DNA of 64,000 nt, taken from Adenanthera pavonina. Lineage: Eukaryota; Streptophyta; Magnoliopsida; Fabales; Fabaceae. Shown in pieces: positions 1 to 9,499 of this stretch. Each line of letters opens with the position of its first letter. The stretch's first letter is position 1. The stretch covers positions 10,880,501 to 10,944,500 of the forward strand of contig JAIVEN010000008.1 of the NCBI GenBank assembly GCA_026686845.1, read 5' to 3'. The notes beneath the pieces are model-generated. The model saw nothing but the letters and a program-made list of their open reading frames with translations. It did not search any database and was not told the origin of the DNA. The translations under genes were made by a program, and so were the position numbers.

Positions 1-1016
1 CCTGCGAGGGTGACATGCATTCTATTCATTTCATATTACATTCATGATTTGTATGAGATATATGTATATATATATATATGTGTGTGTGTGGTTATTCCCG
101 GTTACTGAGACATTGTCTCACACCCCTCTCCCATGAACTAACCTTTCAGGTGACGGTTCTAGCACTAGTTTGGAGAACACGTGGGAGTAGCCATGTACAT
201 GGGAATAGTCTATGTAGTAGTTGTAAAATTGGATAATGTATCTTGCGCCAAGTAGGATAGAAGGTTTTGTAATAAATGTATGACATTAGGAGTATTGATA
301 TGGGTGGTTGTATGTATGGTTATATGCAGAAAAGAGGTTGTTTGTGGTATGTATGCGTTATGTATGATGAAAGTTGTAATTGGACCTGAACAGTGTGTTT
401 TAGGGCCTGTAGTCCGTTTTATCATGTTGGGGTTCAAGGGGGTCAAATCTCAGAGGAGTGGTTCCTTTGAGGTGAAACCTCTTTGGACAAGTTGGTCTGG
501 GGTTTTGAACCTGTATGATTGGTCTCTGAGCGACCAGTTGCCTTTGGTGGCAATTAGAGGTGGTTAGTGGTAAGTTTTGGTCAAAAGTGGCTAAAACAGT
601 GTTAGGGGTCCAGAATCTACATACAGAGTTGGATTGGGGTAAAAGTGGTGTCCATGGATAGATTGAGACTAGATTGACTTGAGGAGTTGGAATCAAATCA
701 ATCAGAGGTCGGAGCATAAATTTATGTGTGTTGGAAGTCCGCCCCAGGTGTTAAGTTTTACTTATGTGGAAATCAGCACGGGGCACTGCGGCTCTAGAGT
801 CCAGGCCACGGTGCCAGTGGAGACAAAAGTGAGTGCAGAACAAGGGAGGCTGGAGTCACGGCGGTACTGTGGAGGCCGCGGCCCCAACCCAATTTTTGGT
901 GTTTATGGGGGTTCATTTCCGCTATTTTGTAGTTTTAGAGAGTTATTTTGAGTTGTTTGGGTTGGTTTTTGAAGTTTTTGGCCAAATCTGGAGGTGTCAG
1001 GAGGTAGGGTGTTGCA
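1..1016 (+). mobile_element. Tekay-type LTR, 3' part
   Basis: This is the right-hand part of a long terminal repeat; the window opens inside it. It aligns along its length with the last kilobase of the solo LTR at 5160..7402: the TA/TG microsatellite, then the block ending CTAACCTTTCAGGTGAC, then the block starting near 400. It ends in GGGTGTTGCA, a variant of the GGGTGYTACA terminus of this family. The sequence beyond it belongs to a CACTA transposon, so the LTR probably inserted there. No target duplication can be checked because the other end is outside the window. The same LTR type flanks the gag-pol remnant at 37891..51245, which is why it is called Tekay-type. Confidence 0.8.
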
Positions 1017-1203
1017 AAATATAGTTTTTATTAAATTTAATAATTGTTTTATTTACATTGTTATGCATTAAGTAGGATATTAATATTATTTTTATGCAAA
1101 GATAACTTTTATTTTAGATCTTTTTATGTTTGTGGCAAAAATCACATTTATGATATTAAATAGGATAAATATAATTAAACTTGTATGGTATATTATATAG
1201 GAG

Positions 1204-2194
1204 ATGGATAGCTCATGGATAGGTATGCCACTAGGTTAGAATCATTTTTAGATTTTGCTATGGCTGGTCAAGAAGCAAGAGCAAAAATTCTCTGTCCCTC
1301 ACAAAAATGTAATTTTAAGAAGTACCACAAGAAAGCAATTGTGAGAGATCATTTAATCACAAAACTATTTCCGCTAGGTTATACCATCTAGGCAATGCAT
1401 GGGGAAACTCGTGAGATGTCGAGTGCAGTGAAAATTCTCCAACACATTCAGAAGTTGGTGTGGAAATGGGTAGAGGGGATCCAATGAATGTAGTAGTTCG
1501 TGATGCTTTTGGAGTTCATGATGATAACATATTTTTGAAAGTAGTAGAAGGTCCTGATCCAATTTCTATGGCTCAGACGAATCAAGAAGCTATAGATTTC
1601 AATGAATTAATGTGTGATGGAGTAAAGCCATTGTACCCAAGATGCCAAAAATATACGAAGTTATCATTCTTGGTTAGGTTTTATCACATCAAGTGTCTAT
1701 ATGGGATGAGAAACAAGGCAATGTCATTGGAATTATTGGGAGAAGCATTTAGTCATGTACAAATCCCAACTTGATTTTACAAGGGAAAAAAAGCAATAAC
1801 TTAGTCAGTCTTGAATTATGTAAAAATTGATGCATACTGAAATGACTGCATGTTGTATTGGGGAGACGATGCAAATAGAGAAGTTTGTAAAAAATGCAAT
1901 ACATCCAGATGGCAATAGGCAAGAAAAGGTAAGAAGAAGCAGAAGAAGAAAGTAGTCAAAATTCTTAGGTATTTTCCTTTGAAGCCATGTCTGCAAAGAT
2001 TATCTATGTCATCGAAGACTGCGGAGCTTATGAGGAGGCATGACAGTGAAAAGAATACCGATAGTCTACTAAGGCATTCAAGAAACTCTGAAGCATGGAA
2101 ATCTTTTGATCTTCAGTATCTAGATTTCACTATAGATCTGAGAAATGTTAGTCTAGCTCTAGCTAGTAATGGTTTCAATCCATTTGGTAATTGA
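1204..2194 (+). pseudogene. TNP2-like CACTA transposase, amino-terminal remnant
   Basis: This is the remains of the transposase that cuts and moves CACTA elements. It opens with MDSSW at 1204. After a one-base frame change near 1218 it continues as a transposase-associated domain with the family pattern: LESFLDFA, then CPSQKC, VRDHL and GYTI. A TAG at 1389..1391 stands where the family has Trp, before HGE. Frame 2 (1460..1774) carries YPRCQKYTKLSFLVR and HIKCL, typical of TNP2. Further frames give NDCMLYW with CKKC, then RYFPLKPCLQR and SEAWKSFDLQY, ending at GFNPFGN (1979..2194). The rest of the protein, with its catalytic acidic residues, is absent. At least two frame changes and a nonsense codon make it non-functional. 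Confidence 0.85.
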
Positions 2195-2279
2195 GTATCT
2201 AATTTAATCTTTTAAATTATTTAAAGTGTCTAATTTAATTTTGGCATTTTTTTAATTATATTAAAAATTTAAGAATGAT

Positions 2280-2770
2280 TATTTTTTAATTAATCTAACA
2301 ATTTGGTAGCAGTTACCAATCGTTCTTGTAACCGCATCTAAATTAGTAGTAGTTAGTGAGCCGCGACAAGAATTTGACCAAATTTTAACCAAGAAAAAAT
2401 TTTTGAATTTGGTTTTCAAATTTCGAAGCAGTTATAGTAACCGCTACATAGTTACCACCAAATTTGAAGCGGTTATTTTAACCACTGCAAAAGCAATGTC
2501 AACCATCACTAAATGTTAGTAGCAGTACCTTTCATGCGTTCCATAAGGTTCCTATAGTTGTGGGTTTATTGTAGCGGATATGTTAACCATGACTAAGTTT
2601 GAGGCGATTTGACTGAATTTTGTAGTGGTTTTGTGTTAACCGGTATAATATTTGTTGTGTCATCCGTGATTGCAGTGGTTGTTCTATCCGCTACTCTTGT
2701 CTATTATAGTGGTTATAACCGCTACAAAGATTCAAAATAATTGCTACTAAATACCTATTTTTCTGTAATG
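2280..2770. repeat. CACTA subterminal repeat region
   Basis: Short direct and inverted motifs of the type AGCGGTTA and TAACCGCTAC recur here, for example around 2425..2445, 2468..2490 and 2700..2735. Such arrays lie just inside the termini of CACTA elements and bind the element's own accessory protein. The terminus-like sequence at 2755..2770 closes the array. There is no open frame of note. Confidence 0.6.
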
Positions 2771-3002
2771 TTTATGGTTATTTAAAAAACCCCAAAGCAA
2801 AGTTTGATTTTTTTTTTGGGAACTAGATTGACTTTTCTTTGCGATTATTTAAAGAACCACAAAGGAAAATTCCAACTTTCCTTTGTGTTTCTTTTAATAA
2901 TCGCAAAGTAAACCTTGCCCATATCTCAACCTCACTTTTCTTAGCATTTATTTGTATAACCACCAATGTTTATGCGCCAAGAAAAGTCATTTTGGCGTAG
3001 TG
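2771..3002. mobile_element. non-autonomous CACTA-like element, 3' fragment
   Basis: This matches the right end of the element at 59745..60973, including the hairpin motif in which TTATTTAAAGAACC lies between CTTTG and CAAAGG. It ends with CCAAGAAAAGTCATTTTGG followed by CGTAGTG. Reversed, that terminus is CACTACGCCAAAATGAC followed by TTTTCTTGG, nearly the same as the left terminus of the right-hand copy at 59745. The left half was lost or displaced by the CACTA transposon ending at 2770. Confidence 0.6.
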
Positions 3003-5159
3003 TGGTACTTGTATTTTATCAAAACAAAATAGTTTTATTTAAATCACAAAGATACAAGAGGAAACAAGGAGAAAAGCCCAAAAACATCAAAACAAATGGA
3101 TCCTACTAGACCCAAAATGATCCAACAACTAACCCTACACAGTAGTGCAATCAGAGAAGAAGCCACCACCATAATGAATCTTAGTGACCAAGGATTCCAA
3201 ACCACTATTGGAAACCACTGCCAAAAGCATTATCAAATGGGATGGGGGCTCAAAGAACCACCCTATCAATCCCATCCTCTCCACTAATGCTTCAACAACT
3301 TCTTGTGTTATACACACAGAGGAAGATGTAAAGACAAAATATAACAACTAAAAGATTGCCTGGTACACTGTCATATTGAACCATTGGCAACTACATCCAC
3401 CATCAATCATCAATAAAATATGAGGCTCCATAGTCTAATCATGAGCTTTCTCAGATTGTCAACCCGAATCCCTCTCACCATTAGTAAATCTATAGAGCCT
3501 TAAGAGCCTCAACCTATAATCAAATTGATGACTACATATTTACCCCACAATTCAAGGCTACCGAGCAACAATCCCTCAACCCTACACTATTATCAAAGGA
3601 ATCACAACCAAAAAGCCAGTGACACTCACTCTTTCTTCCCTTCAAGTAAGGGATGACCACTGAAACCACAAACCACAACACACGCACACAAACTCACCCA
3701 CACACAATGAACCCCCTGACCAGGCATATGTTAAGGAGGGAGATGTCAAGGAAAGGATGCTCACGCATAGGAAAGAAAAAAAACTCTAACAATGAAGAGA
3801 AAAATGAAACTTGCTACTATAGAGAGGAAAGGAAGCCTAGTTAGATGGTAATTCTTCTAAATTAATTTCAGCTTATTGCTGAGTAAGTTCAAGATTTAAG
3901 CTTAACAGGCTTGCTTGGGTGAAGAAATGAATAATAATAAAATTTTTTTGATAAAGAAATATTATTATTTGAGTCTATTTGGGGTTGAAATTTTAGGTTA
4001 AAGTTTATTGGATTTGAGATAAATTTTCATACATCTAAAATATTTTGAACCCAAACGTATGTGAATTGAATCAAGAGTCAAATAGAGAGGATATATGAGG
4101 GGTAGGGTGTGGAAAATATGAAAAGTAGTGGCATTACTTGTGATTTTCACCAAAAAAGGGTGGGCAAATGCCCACCTCTATTACAACATGGCTTTGCCAC
4201 TATTTGGATGAGGAGAGAAAATAAAGGGGAGAAAAAAGTGGAGAAAAAATTTTCTCTCATTAAGTTTGAATAAGAGGAGAAAACAGAGAGGGGAGAAAAT
4301 TCATTTATTTCTTAAGGACTATAATACCTCTAATACTAATATAACTCATCTATATCATATTAATAAAAATAGCCCATATAAATAACATTTTGACATAACT
4401 TATTTTATGAATGAGGTGGTGGTCAATGATAGGTGACAAGCGATGACAGTTGATGATCAGTGGTTGACAATGGCAGTCAGCGACTGGTGATTGACAGTGA
4501 CGAGACTAGTGACTAGCAGCTAATGGTGGCGGCATAGACAAACGGTGACTGGCAGTGGTCAGTAGTGAAGCCATGTTATTGGCCCACCCTCACCTTGGCA
4601 AAAATTATAGGAGCATATGTAAGTTTGATAATTTTGTACTCCCTCCCTAGGTATTTTGAACCTTCCTAAGTTTTTTTTATTTACCTAGATCCAAATCTAT
4701 ATGAGTACAAAAAATTTTTATATTTGTGATAAATAACTCAAGTCCAGTAATTTTGATCCAAAATTTCAAACACATTAAACCCAAATACTAAATAAAATAT
4801 ATCATTATTTACTTTTATTTTTAGAATCAAATTTTTTAGTAATAAATTAACCTAATTATTACAATATTATTTTTAATTTTTAATTTTTAATTTTTAAATT
4901 AATTCATCCTCGCTGGTCCAGGGTCTTGGCTCCGCCATTGGCGGTGGTGATGGGTAACGGTGGTGATTAGTGACTAGCGATGAATGATGGCGACAGATGA
5001 CTTGCCATAATGGCAGTGGCCAGCAACAACACAAGTAACCATTGACCAACAGTAGTGACCCGTGATAGGTGGCTATTGGTAACGATCAGTGACCAGTGAC
5101 GGCGGTAGCGACTAGTGACTACCAGTGATGGCAGGTGATTAGCAACCGGTGACTAGCTA
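3003..5159. repeat. left copy of duplicated SCPL-linked segment
   Basis: This stretch aligns almost end to end with 60974..63190, with scattered substitutions and small indels. Together with the SCPL exons on the right it forms one duplicated block, present at 2771..8276 and 60735..64000. No intact gene is seen in it. Short open frames at 3135..3347 and 61130..61330 (minus strand) encode related peptides, but nothing marks them as a known protein. Both copies have a purine-rich stretch (4200..4300) and an AT-rich stretch (4640..4900). Its position beside the last recognisable SCPL exon suggests it lies in an SCPL intron or replaced the 3' end of the gene; that is inference. Confidence 0.75.
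4425..5159. repeat. degenerate GTGAC/GGTGGC-rich minisatellite-like tract
   Basis: Two blocks (about 4425..4570 and 4935..5159) are built from irregular short words such as GTGACTAGC, CAGTGGTG, GGTGACTGG and GATGGCG. They have higher GC than their surroundings. The repeats lack a fixed period. The right-hand duplicate has the same blocks at about 62455..62640 and 62965..63190, where several words have diverged. Confidence 0.6.
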
Positions 5160-7402
5160 TGTAACACTCCTTATGATTTTGTTCTGGCATGGTGTGCAGA
5201 ACCGGAGGAAAACAGAACGGAGGAAGGTTCAAGTGGAGTCTGAAAGAGCTCCATGCCATGGCGAGAAGTAGGGCTACCACGGTGAGAGTGTGTCCAATGG
5301 TGTTATTTTAGTTAAAATTGGTGGCACCGTGGCAAGATTCAGGATTTTGGTTTAAATCCGGATCATTTCTGATGAGCAGAAAGAAAGAAAATGAAGGGAG
5401 TGACGGAGAAGAATGAGGAGCTCTGCTAAGGTTCAAGATTTCCGGCATCTAGGAGCGATTTTCGGACCTTGGAAGCTTGGATTCAAGTTGGTAAGTGATT
5501 TCTACTCCTCCCTCTCCATTTTCTTCGGTTGAAATTTGGGGTTTTTCAGTTATGAGTTTGAATCTTCGGTTTTGGCCAAAATCCACCAATTCAAATGGAT
5601 GAAATGGGGTTAAGGAAGTGTGTTTTGGTCTTCTTGTTGCTTTGAGGTGAGTTTTGAAGGGTTTATGCATGATTTGAGCTTAACCCTAGGTTGTTTTCGG
5701 TTAGGGCTCTTGGGAATCCAAAGTGTATGGGATTGTTTGGTATTTGAATGGTCCCTAAGAGCTTAATAAAGCATGAAAGGGGTGTTAGAATCTTGGGTTA
5801 GCCTAAAAGTGGTTGAATTGTGGAATTTTGATATTTGGTATTTGTGGTTAATTAAGGTATTATGGTATTGTTAAGGTTGTTTGACTACTCGTAGAAGGCT
5901 AGTTGTGGGATTAGCGTTCAAGAAAGCTTGTGGAACTCGTATGAGTATGGTATTGACAACCTGAGGTAACCGAGTGTTTGTTGTGTTGTATTGATTATAT
6001 TATATGATAATACATATATTTGTGTATATATGCATGTTTCTTTCATACCACGATATTGATGTGTTTGTGTGTACTGTTTTCTATATATCCTAGTATGCAT
6101 ACAGCTAGATGATGATTATGATGATTATGATAATGATTGGAGATGATGATATTGACATGACATATTGCATACATGACATTATGATATGATGATGATTATA
6201 TGATGATACATGAGCATTACCACATGACATTGTAAGATTGTGATCTATGGTGAATTGGGTGGTGATAATGTGATGACAATATGATGTATGATGAATATAT
6301 ATATGTTAGGAAGGATAAGGATGGATTATACATGTTATGGAGGATAAAGGTGGAATATATATATATATGTTAGGGAAGATAAGGATGGGATCCCTGTGAT
6401 GGCGATATGCATTCCATTCATTTCCATTGCATTCATGAATTATGTGAGATATATGTATATATGTATGTGTGTGGTTATTCCCAGTTACTGAGACATTGTC
6501 TTACACCCTCTCCCATGAACTAACCTTTCAGGTGACAGTTCTGGCACTAGTCCGGAGAAGTCGAAGGAGTAGCAGTAGACATAGGAATACTAGGTCTATG
6601 TAGTTTATGTGTATTTTGAATAATGTATCTTGTGCCAAGGAGGATAGAAGGTTTTGTAATGAATATAAGACATAGTAAGGATTGTTATGGATGGTTGTAT
6701 GTATGGCTGTATTTGGAAATGTGTTATATGTGTTATGTATGATGAAAGGTGTTTTTGGGTCTGGTTAGTGTGTTTAAGGGCCTGTAGCCCATTTTGTCAA
6801 GTTGGGGTTCAAGGGGGTCAAATCTCAGAGTGGTTCTTTTGAGGTGAAACCTCTTTAAACAAGTTCGTTTGGGGGTTTTTGACCTGTATGAATGGTCTTT
6901 GAGCAACCAGTTGCCTTTGGTAGCAATTAGAGGTAGTTAGTAGTGAGTTTTGGTCAATAAGTGGTCAAAACGGTGTCAAGAGTTCAGAATCTCCATACGG
7001 AGTTGGTTTAAGGTGAAAGTGGTCTCTTTGGTTAGATTGAGACTAGATTGATCGATAAAAGATGGAATCAAGTCAATCGGAAGTCAGAGCACAAAGTTAT
7101 GTGCGTTGGAAGTTCATCCCCGGAGTGTGGAAGTTGTTAGTCTAGAAAACCAGCATGGGGTGCCGCAGCTCCAGGTATCAGGCCGCGGTGCCAAAGGGGC
7201 CAGTGGAGAGTGAAAAATAGGGGAAGGCTGAAACCGCAGTGGTACTGTAGCGGCCGTCATCCCAGACTAGTTTTTTGTGTCGTTTGGCTCGTTTTCGCTA
7301 TTTGAAAGATTTGGGAAGTTGCTTTGAGTTGTTTGGGTTGTGTTTGGTTGGATTTCAAAGTTTTTGATCAAGTCTGGAGGTATTAAGAGGTAGGGTGCTA
7401 CA
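5160..7402 (+). mobile_element. solo LTR, Tekay-type family
   Basis: A 2,243-base segment runs from TGTAACACTCC to GGGTGCTACA, the inverted ends expected of this LTR family. It is flanked by AGCTA at 5155..5159 and GGCTA at 7403..7407, a five-base target duplication with one mismatch. There is no internal coding region, so it is a solo LTR left by recombination between the two ends of a full element. The paralogous segment at about 63180..63200 lacks it and reads straight from GATTAGCAGCC into TATGGTGAAATGC, which supplies the empty site. The LTR contains TGAT-rich microsatellites (about 6105..6290), TTAGGGAAGATAAGGATGG repeats (6305..6390), and splice-like sites at 5491 and 6531. Confidence 0.9.
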
Positions 7403-8356
7403 GGCTACTATAGTGAAATGCACACTTTGAGATGTGTGAAGTAATGCTTAGTAATCTACTTGGTGATTATAAATTTGTCTAAAAAAATTATTTTGTTTAG
7501 TGACTAAATAAGATTTAAAATGAAACTAACCCAAACATAAAATAATCTATAAAAAGATATAAAACAATATTTAAAGGATTAAAAATTAATTTGCTTGTTA
7601 AATTAATTTTTTTATATTTACTTACATTATAGAGGGGCTCAAGAGCTCTTGCACACGATTGACTATAGTGTTCTTCATCCATATACTCTGAACAATTTTC
7701 TTTCACCATCTGTTGAAAAGAGTTGATTATTTAGTTTTGTTAATTGGCTCAAACTTCCTCGTAGACAATAACAACACTTTCAGAGAAAAATTTAGGTACT
7801 TAAATTTATATATTTAAGCTATTTTTTTATGAAATTTGAATAAGTAAATTTTTAATTAAAAAATAAGTTAAAAATTTAAATAATAAGAGTTAGGAAAAGG
7901 ATAAGTGATGTATAAAAAAGTTCACATATTCTAGTTCGATTAATTGGAAAACAATACCTAAGTATATAACTTTACTATCTAAATATTTTTCTTTAGTAAT
8001 TTGGCAAATTTTCTTAAAGAAAAAAGTTATAACAATATCAATAATAATGCAATTACCTCATTCATTTCATCAGAAATAAGTCCCATTCCATGAGCAAACG
8101 GGGCTTTAAATTTATATTCTTTGAGAGTTGTTAGCGGGTTCCCCAGTAAATATCCCTGTAAAAATTAACAACACTTAAGACACACAGATAAAGACAGTAT
8201 TATAGTGCAAATAAACATGGAAACAAGTGTGGACTTTGGCCTGAGAATACTACATATAAATGTATCATTTAAATTAAAAGAAGAGAAAAGAAAAGAAAGT
8301 GAGAGATGAGCTGAGAAAAGCCTAAAGTACCTTCAATAAAAATTAAGTTGGAGAAT

Positions 8357-9292
8357 GGTGAGTATGGTGACTATGAATGCTCTCAATTCTGAAGATGCTT
8401 GAAGTGCAAAAAAGGCTGATCTTCTTGCTCGCAGCAAGAAGAAAGTCAAAAAATTTCAATTAATGGAACAAAAAGGCAATGGGGATTCTGTGGATAATCT
8501 CTCCTATAGAGATAAAGTTCTTAATCTAAATAAACAGGATAAGAGGTCGAATGATAGTGGAAGTGATGCAATGGAGAAGGCTTGGCAAGAGTGCATTAAT
8601 AGTTTGAAATGTTTATTTGCTAATAAATCAATGCCAACCAATCCTATGATAAAGGTGGATGAATTTGGATGAAGGAAGAACTTATGCCCAAGCTCAGTGG
8701 TAACGCAAGAAGAGTAATAAGCCTGGTGTGCCCCCTAGAAGAAATCTTTAATAGAGAAAATATTGGGTAAAAACTTCGGTCTATCCTTTGTTAGGTCCAA
8801 ACTTGAACAGCTTTAGATGTTGACAGCAGCATTTAAGATTCTAGATTTAGAAAATGGCTATTTCATTGTCTCTTTTGAGAATGATCAAGACTTGAATTAC
8901 GTTTACCAGGGAGGACCATGGATGGTTACAAATCATTGTCTACTTATACAAAGATGGCGGCCTACTTTTGATCCGTGGAATGCTGAAACCCAACGTAAAA
9001 TCACAGTGTCGCTTTAGAACTGTCCATGTGGAATTTTATAACATGGAATCTTTATGGAGGATAGGTGGTATGGTTAGACGGACCTTGAAAGTGGAACTTG
9101 TTACGTCGATGAACTCTAGAGGTAAGTTTGCTAGAGTATGTGTGGAATTAGATTTACAACTTCAACTACTGCCCTCTGTTCATATTTTTGGGAGGAACTT
9201 TTTTGTTGAATACAAGGGTTTACACCTCATATGCTTCAACTATGGGGTGTATGGGCATCACCGGGATGAATGTCCTTATGGGCATGCTTCTT
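8357..9292 (+). pseudogene. LINE ORF1 (DUF4283 and zinc knuckle), broken
   Basis: ORF1 of plant L1 LINEs makes an RNA-binding coat protein. After a poorly conserved leader (open at 8463..8672), a DUF4283 domain appears at 8817..9017 with ENGYFIVSFEN, GGPWMV and IQRW. A frame change near 9000 leads into 8968..9294, where the pattern continues through GKFARVCVELDL to EYKGLHLICFNYG and a CCHC-type knuckle. The second cysteine of the knuckle is Tyr here (CFNYG instead of CFNCG). Several stops and at least two frame changes show it is dead. It is followed by about 200 bases of remnant linking to ORF2. Confidence 0.8.
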
Positions 9293-9499
9293 AGAACAAA
9301 GAGAAAGGTAATGAGAACATGAACAAGGTAACTAAGGAGATGGACCAGAATTGAAGTTTGATGACTACAGCAAATAATGAAGGAGTTAAAGAGATGGATA
9401 GTAGGGAGGACACCATGGAGGAGATGTCATAGAAACATTAGAAGGAGGATTCTTCACCTCCAAACAGCAATACTGGCTACTTAGTGAGCAGTAGCCTAA

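Larger units (their letters stand above)
1017..2770 (+). mobile_element. decayed CACTA (En/Spm) transposon, 3' part
   Basis: This segment combines a TNP2-type transposase remnant (1204..2194) with a 3' subterminal region rich in short AGCGGTTA/TAACCGCTAC motifs (about 2280..2760). It ends at 2770 in CTATTTTTCTGTAATG. Reversed, that reads CATTACAGAAAAATAG, close to the CACTACARAAAAAT terminus of plant CACTA elements. Most of the transposase, including the catalytic core, is missing between the amino-terminal part and the subterminal repeats, so this is an internally deleted copy. Its 5' terminus is not visible, probably because of the LTR insertion ending at 1016. It appears to be inserted in an older non-autonomous CACTA-like element that resumes at 2771. 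Confidence 0.7.

Noticed and set aside
3135..3347. A conserved small protein, because a related frame occurs at 61130..61330
   Set aside because: The similarity is explained by the segment duplication; start, stop and context do not support selection for protein.
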